Assembly: GCA_949130485.1 (NCBI GenBank)
Contig: OX422199.1
Coordinates: forward strand, 3,892,402-3,956,401
Direction of reading: 5' to 3'
DNA: 64,000 nt
DNA from: Agelas oroides
Taxonomy: Eukaryota > Porifera > Demospongiae > Agelasida > Agelasidae
Both the position numbers and the translations under genes were made by a program. A model generated the notes under the pieces. That model was given only the letters and a program-made list of their open reading frames with translations. It was not told where the DNA came from and ran no database searches. This document shows positions 22,520 through 34,727 of this stretch, in pieces (position 1 is the first letter of the stretch; each line of letters opens with the position of its first letter).

Positions 22520-23308
22520 ATTGTTGCTATCATGCGACCACATCCTCCCTCCTATGGGGTTGAGTGGTAAATGTACAGCACTGCAGAGGACAAGAAGAAA
22601 CAACTGAAGTGCAGAAACTCAAATACACTATGGAAATAAAAGTGCGAAAGCAACGAGAAAAGCCTCCTATCAGTGTCTAGTGGCTCAGCATTTTCCACTC
22701 GCCCCACTGCACACCCTGAGGTGCACAAGGTATGTGGCACCCCCTCTCCCCGAAAAGCTTCAGATTCCTTCTAAGGCCATTTTATTGTGAACAAAATGCC
22801 ACTACAATAATCCCTGCTCTTGTGTTCAGTTCAAAGTGCAATACCAAATTGGACAGAGGGAGCTGCCCATGGCAATTAAGCCTAACTTATAGTAGGTTAA
22901 CGCACCTCAGTAAGCTGGGGTCTGTACAACCACCATCTAATTTTACACTGAGAACATACCTCCTCATTCTCAGAAGCACTGTTGCTGCTGTCGCTAGAGA
23001 CCATGCACTGTCACAATCTTTTGTTTATGAACCACGGCTGGTGAGAACTTCTTTCTTGCCCCCGCTCCCCTTAACTTCTTTCGCTGCCTTTTCGACAGAT
23101 AATTCTTCATCATTTTTGCTGTCTGTTCGTAGTCACGCAAACTTTGACAGAGACATAATTCAGCCCTTCACGTTCAATCAACCAACCCTCAACATTGGTC
23201 CACCTTTTCTGCACTCTGAGTGAGCACAACCATACCTGACTTGAGGTCACACTGACATAATTTAACTTGGTGGAAGAACACACACACACACAAAGTCACA
23301 AGCTCCTG
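22520..23308. other. No recognised gene; possible first exon on the minus strand
   Basis: A plus-strand ORF of 163 codons (22732-23223) has no recognisable domain and poor composition. On the minus strand a short start, MVSSDSSNSASENEE, is followed at once by a consensus donor (GTATGT), which could be the first exon of a gene reading leftward, but no partner exon was identified. Confidence 0.25.
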
Positions 23309-23878
23309 TTGAAAATTAAGGTTGCACCGATATTGGGATCGGCTTATCGGATATCGGCTTATCGGCCAACATCCGCCTGTATCGGTATCGGATGTTTTGT
23401 TACCGGTATGGCCGATAATCAACTGCGCATGCGCAAAACTGATCATTGCCACGTGTTGATCATTTTGTCGTGAGTTTTGTCGTGAGTTTTGACTTGACTC
23501 GTTGTTGAGGCTGAGAATGTTGACGAAGAGGTCGCCTATTTGGGGCTGTTTTAAAGTAGGTGAAGACACAAAGTTTGGTATTTGCAATGCGTGTGGCCAG
23601 TCGATTTCACGCGGAGGCAAAACCACGAAGACGTTCAACACAACAAATCTTGTATATCATATAAGAGGAATGCACGCAGAGCTGCATTCAGAGTTACTGA
23701 AGAAGTGCGACGAAAGAACGAAGGAAAAGGCAAGCACTCCAAGTAGCAGCAGACAGCTAGTGGTAGCAACTGCTAACTTCATATCGGATCGGTCATCGGT
23801 ATCGGCCTATATCGGCCCCATTTTATCGGTGATCAGAATATCGGCTAAATCCTATATCGGTGCAACCTTATTGAAAAT
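23309..23878 (+). mobile_element. Non-autonomous hAT element, 554 bp, retaining only the BED zinc finger
   Basis: The element 23317-23870 is bounded by the exact 8-bp direct repeat TTGAAAAT (23309-23316, 23871-23878). Terminal inverted repeats are TAAGGTTGCACCGATAT and its complement, followed by further ATCGGCTTATCGG-type subterminal repeats. The plus-strand frame from 23502 encodes KRSPIWGCFKVGED, CNACGQSISRGGKTTK, NTTNLVYHIRGMHAEL: a complete BED finger (C-x2-C...H-x4-H), the DNA-binding N-terminus of hAT transposases. The frame then runs into the right terminal repeat. The catalytic core is absent, so this is an internal-deletion derivative. Confidence 0.85.
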
Positions 23879-24233
23879 GCTTAATCTTACTCACTATGGC
23901 TGATTAAAACTTGAAATAATCGTGATTGGTCCTTTTAACAAGCGTACGTGCATCTGATTGGGTGAATAAGAGTGCAATTACTAGCTCAGTAAGAGTGCAA
24001 TAATTGCACTCTTTTCTATGGGGGAAACAGTATATAAAATCAATAAGTATATGATTAAACGTTTATGTTACATGTATACATTCCAAACACATCTTTAAGC
24101 TCACTGAATCAACATCTGTGTTGCGACCAATGTTCATACAACATACATAAATACATATATGCACATATGACAGAAATAAAATACAAATCATTATTGAACA
24201 CGTCTTGTAGGTGGTGGAATGCTGGAAATAACA

Positions 24234-24690
24234 TCATAACAACACTAAACAACTTGTCTCTGAATTCAGGACGTACTCATCAATTATTGATGAAAAGTAT
24301 TTTGATTGTTCACATACTTTATCAAGTGCAATGTCTGGGCACACAAAGTCAATTCCTATCATACGATAACTTGGGTGTTCCAGAAATATCTTTTCACGCT
24401 CTTCCGATAATTTGGTTTTCAACTCTTTGACATGGGATGGAGTCATGTCATGAGCAACGGATTGTTTTTGGGGCTTTTGTTTCTTTGTCTGTAAAATGTC
24501 CAGTCTAGTGTGTGGACACTGTGACCACATGCATACGTCACAACAAACGTTGTTGTGCTGAAGTGACTCTGCACTCCCATTCCCACATACAAGAGTTACT
24601 TGAAGGCATTTCTCTCTTCCTTTGCAGTATGACTGCAGTAACTGATCTTTGAACTGCTTGAAATAACTTCTAACTACGCCGCACACAGGT
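24234..24690 (-). pseudogene. RecQ-like helicase C-terminal fragment
   Basis: The minus-strand reading contains a Cys-rich block (HNNVCCDVCMWSQCPH), then a helical segment with HVKELKTKLSEEREKIFLEH and a following segment with FVCPDIALDKVCEQSKYF. In the RecQ-like helicase genes that are repeated in sponges and corals, the zinc block (CCD.C....C) is followed by L...L...R..l and a C-terminal helical segment in the same order. The helicase motor domains are not seen upstream. It is either a relic of a helicase-bearing element or an exon of a split gene. Confidence 0.35.
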
Positions 24691-26811
24691 TGCTAAGTAA
24701 TTTCATGTACTTGCAATTTGAGCAGCTTTGTAGCTGTCAAGAAAGGTAGACACACTTCACAAATGTAAGTCTACTACCAGTGAAGTTTTTGGACCCTAGC
24801 ACGTCAGAGCAACTTATGATCTATGATCATACCAACTCACCTTCATACGCACTCCTGTTGTTCGCGGTCTGACACATGGCATAAGTTTGGAAATCTGACT
24901 ATTCACCAGTCTATTTGGCACCACATAGGACTAGGTAGCTTGCTTCGGGCTGCTTCACATATGATCTCGTACACACAACGTGGTAAGTCAAGGTTCACGG
25001 GTCCATGACGTGCATAGCACGGTCAAGCGGGAAGGCATTGTACAATTTCGTGGGCGGTGCCAGGTTTACAGTTTATTACGCCCACGCAAAATTTTCACAC
25101 CTTTCATGATGCCACTCACGTGAGAAAAGATACCAGGCTCTCCCCGCATATTCGTGTTTTGGTGCGGGGGAGCCTGGGCACTAGTCCTAGGGGAGGAGCA
25201 CTGAGTCGTTGTGAGAGCATAACCTGAAGGACAAAAACAAACAAAGTATAGATAGTAGCTGGAGGGATCACGACTCACACATTTCTACTGGCTGAAACTC
25301 AGTATAAAACCATAAGCAGGACAACGTATAAAGTCAGAGTTCTGGAGTAGGCTGATTAGTAAGTACCTACTTCTGTACCTATGTTACTGCAGGACTCTCA
25401 AACAGACCAGTCACATTTCCTGTAAATATTAAACTTTATCTGTCTGATCTACATTGTGTACTTACATTTGCTGCAAGTACACAAATGTCATCCTTGACTC
25501 CAAGGTCTTTCACCCAACCACAAACAAATTGATTGTACGCCTCCAAACCTTTGTAGGCTCCCTCCCATATGGTAAATGGCTCGGATTAAACAAAAGGTAG
25601 TTAACAGCCGGACTACTATGGCTACACGGGCATGGACTAAGCTTCACACTCAAACCATGAGCTAGCAGGGGAATCCCTGCTATGTATGAGCACTCATGCC
25701 AAGCACTTTACCTGAAGCAAACCTCACCACCGTACATTCCACTGTCTGTCACTCGCAGCCTGCCTTGTCATGCAATCATCAAACTCCTAGCATAGATTTA
25801 TCAGAAAGTACGTTGCCGTGCATACTGGCAATGCATCCAACTTGAACTGTCTTTGCTCTCGCTCTCTTTCATGCCGACCCTACAGTCTGGCAGTAGCCCT
25901 TCACGCTCATTCTCACGGATTGGCTGAGTACACGTCAGCATGGACATTCAATCGTCATGAGATACTAGAATGCGCTCATTTGAAATTTATTGTAAGTGGT
26001 TGGTCCAAACAAACATGTACACATGCATGTGCAATGCACTGACGCTAGTGTGGGGCTTGTAGTGGCCTCATTAGGGCACCTACCACATTAGGGTAACAAA
26101 AATGAACACAATTTAAAAGGCATGCATGCACGCGATTTTTGCACGTGTTAGAGTGATATTCACATATGTATCCTGTAGTTGTTGCGATACGCATGGTCAG
26201 GATTTCACGGCTGATATTGAGAAAAAAATTTGTAATCTGTTATTGAGTTGTAATTTGGCTTACATCATAACAGCAATGTGTCAGTTACATAGCATTTTTT
26301 CAAACTCATTTTATAACAATGGACTTAATAAATTGATGCAGCTCCAAAAATCACAGAAAGAATTCAAAAAGTTATAGTAAATGGTCACATCTGAGTACAT
26401 ACGTAGGCCTGTTAGAACTGATGCTAGGATAAAGAATAGCTCAATTTGTATATATTGTAGTACTGACTGTTGTAGTGTTTGTTGGTGAAGGATAGCAGCC
26501 ATTGCCTGTGTAACGGTGAAGAGTATCAGTTCGTCAGTAAACTATAATAATAACAAACTAACTGTCTATTATGCAAGTTAGGCTTCAATATTATAACGGT
26601 GAAGAAAATAGCTTTACCTCTGGCCATAGGATCTGACGTGTCAGAATACCAGAAGCAATCGAGTGGTTTCTGGTTTGTCTTTGATCATCGGCAATGGCTT
26701 GATGGAAATGTAGCACTTACGTAAGCAGGAAAAAAAGAAGATTGCTGCATTTTGTATAGCCATTAGTTAGAAATGTCTCACAGTAATCGGGTTTGAAAGG
26801 GGCAGTGTATT
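24691..26811. other. No recognised gene; one hairpin of the CCTCGTTCCCAGGC family
   Basis: A GC-rich hairpin (arms CCAGGCTCTCCCCGCA and TGCGGGGGAGCCTGG, 25132-25178) resembles the hairpins in the triplicated region at 34.9, 37.0 and 39.2 kb and is likewise flanked by CTCACGTGA. The remaining sequence gives no supportable gene. Confidence 0.4.
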
Positions 26812-27029
26812 CTACTGCACCAAACAGGCTTCATACTCACAAGACAAATGATTATACTGCTCCAAACAGGCTTCATACTCACAAGACAAATGATTATACT
26901 GCTCCAAACAGGCTTCATACTCACAAGACAAATGATTATACTGCTCCAAACAGGCTTCATACTCACAAGACAAATGATTATACTGCTCCAAACAGGCTTC
27001 ATACTTACAGACAAATGATTATACTGCTC
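26812..27029. repeat. 42-bp minisatellite, about five copies
   Basis: Units contain CAAACAGGCTTCATACTCAC followed by AAGACAAATGATTATACTGCTC. Copies are almost identical except the first and last. The length is a multiple of three, so both strands stay open (14-residue periods), but nothing suggests translation. Confidence 0.85.
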
Positions 27030-27181
27030 GTACTCACCAGAATATAATATCCTTATCGCCTTCATACCCATCCTCCTCCTACTCTGTTGTGGAGTGTCTC
27101 TCCGTGACCTTTTAGGAGTTGGTTTCTGAAGGCCCGGAGAACCTGATGCCCTCCGTTTTAAACCCCAGGATCATCCTGCCT

Positions 27182-27527
27182 CTTCTATTTCTGTGGAGGC
27201 TCCTCCGTCACTCTCCTCCTCTACTGTGGAGGCTCCCCCATCACTCTCCTCCTCTACTGTGGAGGCTCCCCCGTCACTCTCCTCCTCTTCTATGGAGGCT
27301 CCCCCATCACTCTCCTCCTCTACTGTGGAGGCTCCCCCGTCACTCTCCTCCTCCACAGTAGAGGAGGCTCCCCCGTTACTGTCCTCCTCTACTGTAGAGG
27401 CTCCCCCATCACTCTCCTCCTCTACTGTGGAGGCTCCCCCGTCACTCTCCTCCTCTACTGTGGAGGCTCCCCCGTCACTCTCCTCCTCTACTGTGGAGGC
27501 TCCTGGTCACTCTCCTCCTCTTCTGTT
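27182..27527. repeat. 33-bp minisatellite, array 1, about ten copies
   Basis: Unit ACTCTCCTCCTCTACTGTGG plus AGGCTCCCCCGTC. It reads VEAPPSLSSST on the plus strand and an acidic EEESDGGASTV on the minus strand. One unit carries an extra triplet-like insertion near 27355-27368 and the last shows a deletion. Array 2 of the same unit lies at 29172-29715, on the other side of two putative coiled-coil exons. Confidence 0.85.
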
Positions 27528-28029
27528 GGATATAGTTTAGCCTATACATGTACAACAATGGGGTTTAACTGTGATAATTTCCCTCCCTGAGGGCTGCAAG
27601 GGAAAATATGGCTCATAATTCCCTCTCTATGTACTTTTAGTTTACAGACCACTACATTGCCATACTGTAATAAAATTTTACACACAGTTTTGTGTAAATA
27701 ATGTTGTAGTTACTGTAAACACTTGCACGTGTACAGATGTGTTTACATAACAACAACAATGGACCAATCAGGTGGGCTACATAATAGTTATAGCACAGGT
27801 GGCTAGGGATTTATGGCTGTTAGTAAACAAACCTCGTCCACCCTTGGACTCAGTCTGTTTACTCATTGTTTACTGTATGCACATGCATAGAGTAAACTGT
27901 CTCAGTGAAAACAGTGCTATAGCAATTTATTGTAAATTTACAAGCTTTAGACAAACTATAATGCTTTGAATTTAAAACACTCATATCATAGTTGTCTGTG
28001 TGGTCTGATCCTGGCCAAAACAGGTTAAC

Positions 28030-28262
28030 CTTGTTTTGGATGTCAGCATACAAGTTCTCAAAATCTCGGTTGATGACCTTCACCCCTTTATGAAGCGCAT
28101 CATTTCTCTCAATTAGGGTCTCCACATCGTCCACCAAATCTGCTTTTTCTTATCTAAGTTTGGCAACCTCCCCATCCAAAGCTGCCTTCTCCTTTATGTG
28201 GTCAGCTAGCTTCCTTTGTAGCGCCTCCTTCTCCCTTTTCAGGTCAGTGACCTGTTGCACCT
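28030..28262 (-). CDS. Putative coiled-coil exon (with one in-frame TAA)
   Basis: The minus-strand reading starts after a good acceptor (CTCTCTCCTACAG) with VQQVTDLKREKEALQRKLAD. It continues in heptad-like register (HIKEKAALDGEVAKLR) to DDVETLIERNDALHK and FENLYADIQNK, then a weak donor (GTTAAC). Charged and hydrophobic spacing indicates a long alpha-helical coiled coil. One in-frame TAA interrupts it at the end of the EVAKLR block, where CAA (Gln) would suit, so the exon is either mutated, mis-sequenced or unused. It probably joins the exon at 28783-28988 in one minus-strand gene. Family not recognised. Confidence 0.45.
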
Positions 28263-28782
28263 CTGTAGGAGAGAGAATTAAGACAAAAGCTGTAGTCAGT
28301 AACAAAGCACTGAACATCTCTTGTTGTCATGGCAACTCCTAAGCAGCCTTGTTCCTCTCAAAGGAAAATTCACAGGAGGAAAGGAGAGGAAGGGGAAGGA
28401 GAGGAGGACGAACAAGAGAAAGGGGAGAAGTGGGGTGGGCCTTGGAAATGAAGCTGTTGAAACAACACTTTGAACCGTACCCAGGAAGGGTGTGGTGTTC
28501 TTAGGGAGGTGGTCTCTTGTAATCCTGTGGCTGGGGGTGCCTGTAAAAATTAAAGCAAGACAGCTACGTATATGAAGTCTTGTACCAGAAAACGGTAGCC
28601 TCATTTCCAAACCCTCATGCCCTCAACTTTACTCATAAGAGTCTGGGAGCATGAGACCCTTGGAATTAGACTAGAAATAAGGAAATCAAACACGCGCGCA
28701 GACATACACAATACAAACATACACAGGGACACACACACACACAAGAATAACTAATTGTACTCAATATTAAACTCAGACGTAC

Positions 28783-28988
28783 CATGTGCCTTCAACAAAT
28801 GGTTTTCAAGATTCACAACCTGCTGAGTGACCTTGTCCTTGCCGTTTCGTTTGTTCATCTCTGTTGCCTGCAACCCCCATATATTGATGCGGTAGGCAGT
28901 GTATGTGCCTTCACACCCATCAAGGTAGCACCAAGCGTTGCCATGTGAGTCATGGTTGGTGGTATGTGGGTACGGATGTACAGTCAAC
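28783..28988 (-). CDS. Putative exon of the same minus-strand coiled-coil gene
   Basis: Bounded by a clear acceptor (ATTTCTGCAG) and a consensus donor (GTACGT). It encodes LTVHPYPHTTNHDSHGNAW, CYLDGCEGTYTAYRINIWG and LQATEMNKRNGKDK, then VTQQVVNLENHLLKAHG. The last part is helical and leads naturally into the coiled coil of the exon at 28030-28262. I do not recognise the protein. The upstream kelch exons on the same strand (34.7-39.1 kb) could belong to the same gene, since kelch-plus-coiled-coil proteins exist, but this is inference. Confidence 0.45.
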
Positions 28989-29171
28989 CTGCAGAAATGA
29001 ACAGCAAAATTCTGTTAACTCCAAAGGCCCTCAGCAACAATTTTGAAATAGACTACATGCTTCTATTTACATTTTGGGGTATCATGTTACAGTTAATGGA
29101 TAGGATTGCACATGCTATGACTGGCTAGCTATAGTATTTAAACGATCAATGCTGTAGATCTATGTGACAGT

Positions 29172-29715
29172 AGGAGGCTCCCCCGTCACTCTCCTACTCT
29201 ACTGTGGAGGTTCCCCCGTCACTCTCCTCCTCTACTGTGGAGGCTCCTCCGTCACTCTCCTCCTCTTCTGTGGAGGCTCCTCCATCACTCTCCTCCTCTA
29301 CTGTGGAGGTTCCCCCGTCACTCTCCTCCTCTACTGTAGAGGCTCCTCCATCACTCTCCTCCTCTACTGTGGAGGCTCCCCCGTCACTCTCCTCCTCTAC
29401 TGTAGAGGCTCCCCCGTCACTCTCCTCCTCTACTGTGGAGGCTCCTCCGTCACTCTCCTCCTCTACTGTGGAGGCTCCTCCGTCACTCTCCTCCTCTACT
29501 GTGGAGGCTCCTCCGTCACTCTCCTCCTCTACTGTGAAAGCTCACCCGTCACTGTCCTCCTCTACTGTGGAAGCTCCCCCATCACTCTCCTACTCTACTG
29601 TGGAAGCTCACCCGTCACTCTCCTCCTCTACTGTGGAGGCTCCTCTGTCACTCTCCTCCTCTACTGTGAAAGCTCACCCGTCACTGTCCTCCTCTACTGT
29701 GGAAGCTCCCCATTC
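29172..29715. repeat. 33-bp minisatellite, array 2, about sixteen copies
   Basis: Same unit as 27182-27527, with variants that replace GAGGCTCCC by AAAGCTCACC or AAGCTCCC. Two plus-strand frames stay open for 173 and 195 codons because no stop occurs in the unit. On the minus strand the variant units introduce TGA, so a minus-strand coding role is unlikely for this array. Confidence 0.85.
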
Positions 29716-31334
29716 AGTTTCCTAGAACTGCATGTTGAGAGGTTGTTGTAGAACTGACTATACTATGTGGGTTACAGGCCACATTCTGTAGATGACTCTT
29801 AAGTTGTTGTTTGGTATGGACTTATACCTCAGCCTTTTACAGGGCTGAAATTGTTGTACCCTAAAGTATGTTTCCGTCCCTGAAAAAGGACACAGTTAGT
29901 GTTTGCGATGCAATAAATTTCTTGCTGCGGATCAAACCACAGAATAGAATGATTTACCTGATGTCAAGTCTCATACCTATTCCATTCGCTACATACAGAC
30001 ATTTACTTCTTTATCAAAAAAATTTCTGGTTTCCAATGAGCCAAGAAATGTGACATTTCTGTTTCACTTCTCTGCAATTGTATACATAAGATTACTAATA
30101 TGTACAGTAAGCTACCTTGATATGTGCTGCTACTACTTTTCTTGAGTACTCTTTCTGCCCACTTTTCAACCGCATCGAGACTCGTAAAAGAATGTGGTAG
30201 TACACAAAACATTCTTCCTGTTTACTCTCCTCACTATTGGCAGCTAAAGTATTTAAATAAATTTTCCCTTTTTTTCCCCTCCCATTCATTTAGCAGATAC
30301 ATAAAGAAATTCATCACCTATACAAATAAGGAGGTCATTTATGTGAAACTAATTACACAATATTTCTTTTACCTTGTCATTTAATGCACATTCATAGGCA
30401 ACAAGTCTCACATCACTTGCTGACAGTTTGCACTGCTTTAGAGTATGTTCTAGGACAGATGTCACTTGTGGGAATTGTGTGTAAGAGTCTTTGGCTGCAA
30501 TGAGATCCTTTACCACATGAGTACATTTTGGACGTCATGCCGTGCTTGTTTTAGTGGGTAGTGACAGTGAAATTTCTGCACAACACTGTGATGAAAGGTG
30601 ATTCATCTACTTGCATCTGTAATGAAGAAGCGGAATTGGTGATCACACACACAAACAATGTGCACAAAAGTATGTTGACCACATGTGCAAATGTATTAAT
30701 TATCTATCTACAAAATTACTGTACTATGTGAATGCTGGTTTCACTGACTGAGTGTAAACATTAAGCAAGACTGTTTCAACATTTTTCAGCACTACCTGCA
30801 AGGTTCTCACAGTTTTTCTGCACTTCTGAATGGCACTTAATGGAGTTACGAAAACAGTTGCAAGGGGTCTCTGTTTATGATCTTGAGATATCCCGGCATT
30901 TCCTTTGATGGCAAAAGCTTTGTTGCTTGGATCTGAAAGAATAGGATTATAGTGCTGAAACCATACTTTTGGCGCAGGACTCCTTGTACAGCTCTTTCCA
31001 GCTTCAAGCAGTCTCATATAATATACATTGCTTGCCCTAATGTGGCAAGCACCAGGTGGAGTGCCTGGTTAGGGCAGAGCTAGAGATTCCATCTCTTTTG
31101 ATGCATAATACTTTGTACTTCCTGCAGTGTTCAGTTGAGTTCAGTGATTGGTTTGAGAGTGATGCCACATGGTGGCAGCAGTGACTGAACACTAGCCTTC
31201 AAAATGGCAACAACGCAGCTCAAACCACAGCAGCTCTGCAATATTAAGACATCCAAAAAATGGCCACGACGGTGTATAGTTCTTTCTAGCTTCATGCAGT
31301 CTCATGTATGCACCAGCACTATCAGGTATAGAAA
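29716..31334. other. No recognised gene; decayed coding on the minus strand
   Basis: Several short minus-strand readings (30003-30289, 30724-31017) have protein-like composition but do not match a family I can name. They may be upstream or downstream parts of the YqaJ-associated relic at 31335-31595. Confidence 0.3.
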
Positions 31335-31595
31335 TCAGCATGGATATTTTTTAACCCTTGCCTTCAGTAGCACACATCTCACCTTTCCTTGACTAAACAC
31401 CACTGACCACACCATCCTCTTGTATCCACATTCAGAGTAACTGTATGATTCCAGCTGTTTCCAGGAGAGAAGTTGTCCCTGTGTGTAGGTTCCCAGTCTA
31501 AGGATAAAGTAGGCAAAGATGTTTTCATGTTCTATCCTTGGCCAGTTTGTCATATCAGAACAGAGGTCTATTGCTCTCAGGTAAATAAGGATCAT
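31335..31595 (-). pseudogene. Fragment of a YqaJ/SWIM-associated transposon protein
   Basis: The minus-strand reading has IDLCSDMTNWPRIEHENIFA, then YTQGQLLSWKQLESYSY followed by CGYKRMVW. The 'T.g.l...KsLEaY.yf..G.v' block is typical of N-terminal parts of SWIM/YqaJ-type proteins that accompany transposons in cnidarian and sponge genomes. Only this block is recognisable and it ends at a stop. Identification is tentative. Confidence 0.35.
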
Positions 31596-32987
31596 TCTTC
31601 GGTGACAAGCCTACAGATTCAAACTTCTCCTGGTATCTCTCTTTCCCTTGCCAGTCCAGTGACTTGAAGTGGCTACTGATACTGATGCTATGCCTCATAC
31701 CAATCAGGAGGCGTTCCTCACACCTTCACAGTACGCACTAATTGGCTAAATGTTCACACCACAATTGAGTATAGTTCTCAGAATTTTTCTAGACATGTTT
31801 TGCAACCAGTCTAACTCAAGTCTTCACACACCGCTAAACATGAGTCTGTATCTGCAGTAAGTTAGCAGTAGCCAAAAACATGGAGCTACCGTCAAGTTAA
31901 GGGCTGTTGGCAAGCACTTTTTGTGTCTGACAGCTGAATTACACAGTTTTCATTTTGGGGGTTTTGCAGGATTTGAGTTCACATAGCAACAAGGCAGTTA
32001 ACTTTCACAAATACCTTCATGACCGAAGGAAATACATCACACTTATTTGCTTGCAGGGTGTGATTTGCTTTGCTAAAATGACTAGAAACCATTAAATTAT
32101 ACTGCAACTCCTGCTCCTCAAACTCTACATTGTCCTAAAATGATGAAATTGAACGACCACTATCTGCAGCATAGGCGTAGCACGACGTCCAGCAGGCCAG
32201 ACCAATACTTTGCAACAAAGCCACACCCACTACTCAAATGATGGCAGGCACAATGGCCTTTGCAGGAATACTGCCCCATCTCTTCCTTGCACACTTGTGT
32301 ATTACACTAGTGTGATTGGACTCATAGCAAGCACTCAGAGGCAGCGGAACAAATTATGATCGGGGAGGGGGGGGCTTGCGTGAAAAATTTTTGCCTATTT
32401 TTTTTTAGCAGGCAGGGAGCGCTCTCGTAGCATGTCATTGCAGTTCAACTACGTACCATTTCCATTCATCACTAACACCTCCCTTCAGTCCTTTCCACCA
32501 CCAACAAGAGTGACGCTTTTACCCGAGAGCCAAGAGTATTAAAGTTTTTGGCTCAGGAAATTATGTTACGAACTTAATTAATTTATTCCTTGCATAACAT
32601 AATCCACAAAACAACCGCACAGTATGTGGCAATACACCAGTATTGCAAGTTTTATTCTTGAAAAATGCATACACATGAAACTGAGAAATTCAATTCTCAG
32701 ACTTAAAAGCTACCAAAGAAGGCTCTGTGGTGGCTATTTGCACCACTGAAGTCTCTAGCTACATACATGGTCCCAGAGCAAATAACTCACTAGGCCTGCA
32801 GTATTTGTGAGGGTCTTTGTACCCAGTGTGTAATGGCTTTCTCCTCTCATTTGATGTAGTGTAGACAACCTGACTTCAGTTCCTAGGACTTCAAATTAAT
32901 GAGGCTTGTAGTCTGGTAGATGTTTTAGTTGTTATTATACCGTATTTACATGTAGCATACTGCACATTGTAACACTTAAGTGTATAT
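31596..32987. other. No gene recognised
   Basis: AT-rich sequence with a G-run (about 32368-32381) next to a T-run. The words GCATAGGCGTAGC and GGCAGCGGAAC near 32171 and 32340 resemble ends seen in other G/C-run patches at 15.65 and 41.26 kb, suggesting a decayed repeat of that kind. Confidence 0.35.
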
Positions 32988-33631
32988 GTGACCCGCTGAG
33001 CGAAAACCCGGCACATTGCACATTTTATGAAAATCGAGATAAGACCGGAAATCGGTGTACCAATTTGTAATTGTGCAGCAGGAAAAAAATGGAAGCGATC
33101 GGTTACTTGGTTCCCGAGCTACAGAGTGAAATGCATAGCGGATGCAGAACACAACTTTTCGAGAAAAAGCAATGTTTTTACGTTGCTACGGTAAATTTTA
33201 ATGTCTCCGTATACTAACCTGTTACGTAAATTTACCCGTGTTCTTGTAAAAAAAAGCTGCTTGAAAGTCGGCAAAGACAGTTAGGAAAGACAGTAGTTAT
33301 AAAAGCGGGGGCTTACATTGTGTCTATGGACAGAAAGACAACCGTATACGGACTGGAAGCTGATAAAATCGTAGTTTTTGAAAAACGTGTACAAGCTGTC
33401 CATAGCAACGCATTCCCTTATTTCACTGGCCTGCCTGTGAGTTTGAGCTTTTATCTTCTTTATAGTAGCAGAGCCGGGCTTCATAAATTCAGTATGATAC
33501 AGTCCAAGTCCCCTGTGACACGTTGGTGTAATAATCTGAGTTTTGCTGGGAAACGACCTGTACGGATAAAACTGCCTCTAACTCAAATTCAATATTTGCG
33601 CAAAGTGCCGGGTTTTTGCTCAGCAATTCAC
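32988..33631. mobile_element. MITE of 644 bp with 34-bp inverted ends
   Basis: Left end GTGACCCGCTGAGCGAAAAC... and the complement of the right end GTGAATTGCTGAGCAAAAAC... agree at about 28 of 34 positions, including ACCCGGCAC. Flanks show ATAT on both sides, a possible 4-bp target duplication. The 126-codon plus-strand ORF that spans it has no recognisable domain. The tandem triplication begins 17 bp to its right. Confidence 0.65.
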
Positions 33632-34727
33632 ATATTTACTATAGTGAGCAATCTGATTGCATGCTTGGTGCAATACTTTTCCTTTGTACAAGCCATGTAA
33701 TACTTTTCCTTCGTACAAGCCATGCAATACTTTTCCTTCGTACAAGCATCATCTAGACTGCGAAATGTCAGTTGTCCTGTGAGGACCAATAACGTTGGAT
33801 GTTGCTTCCTCAAATCTTTAACTAACCATTTACTTTTGCTCCTCCCCTACCCTGACAACTTCTGGAAATGAAGCCCAGGTTATGGAGTGGTTATTACCAT
33901 CAAAAAATTACTAGTCTGGCACCAAGTCAGTCCATGCAAGAAAAAGCTGTTTGGGGTTAATATGATGCATCATGCAACCAAATAAGTGAGTGAGTCTCAT
34001 TCCAAGGCATAAAAATGATTTTTAACGTCATTCCACCAGACCAGTCCACTAGTCAGTCCATTGATTGTAGATGGCCTTCTAGTTGGCTATATTTCACATA
34101 ATTATTACATGCCTGGAACCACTACTAAACTGTCAACACCGTTTTTTAAGTTCTGGTGTTGTGGTTACACTTGAATATTCTTCTTAGGCTTAGGTCTAAC
34201 TGTAACTGATTAAAGAAGTATAAAAAGATGTAGGGATGGCAATGAACAACACTCTTGACGGAACCATGTCACCGTGGGCATGTGCGTGCCGCATTGGATA
34301 TGTCCACCTATGCAAAGCTGCCTTGTAATAACCTTCGTTGAAGTATAACACGAAGTTTGTTACCTCAGATGTGCACAGCACTTGTGGCTGTGCTTCTCAA
34401 ACCCCACAAATACACTGGCGCTCATTCAATGACCCTATACAGGAAATTGTGCAAAAAGTAGGGGATGGGTGCTCTTTCGAGGGTGGGTGCTCTTAAATGA
34501 GACTACGGTACTTTAAAATGAAAACAAACACTAAATTATGAATATACATATCAAATGGGATTGTTGGATACTCTTTCATTTAGTTTGGTTAAATGTCATC
34601 TGTTTCAGGGATAAATTGTGTATCACGGCTCTATTTGGATGGAAGCATTATTATAGTACCACTTCCGGTTAGAATGGTACTTGCATGGTTTGGCCACACA
34701 CACATCACATCCCTCCACCTCCCTCAC

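Noticed and set aside
22732-23223. 163-codon plus-strand ORF as a gene
   Set aside because: Composition is unlike protein, it has no domain, and it shows no splice or promoter support. Its complement offers a more plausible short exon start.
26812-27029. Tandem array as a CRISPR-like array
   Set aside because: Units are contiguous with no unique spacers, and the genome is eukaryotic. It is an ordinary minisatellite.
29164-29751. Plus-strand ORFs of 195 and 173 codons
   Set aside because: Translations of the 33-bp minisatellite with no start context, no splice sites and no non-repeat coding flank.
33320-33700. 126-codon plus-strand ORF
   Set aside because: It lies across a MITE with clear inverted ends and into the triplicated unit; no domain or splice support.
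34196-34381. 61-codon minus-strand ORF present in all three repeat copies
   Set aside because: Conserved only because the repeat unit is recent. No kelch-like or other motif and no convincing splice sites.
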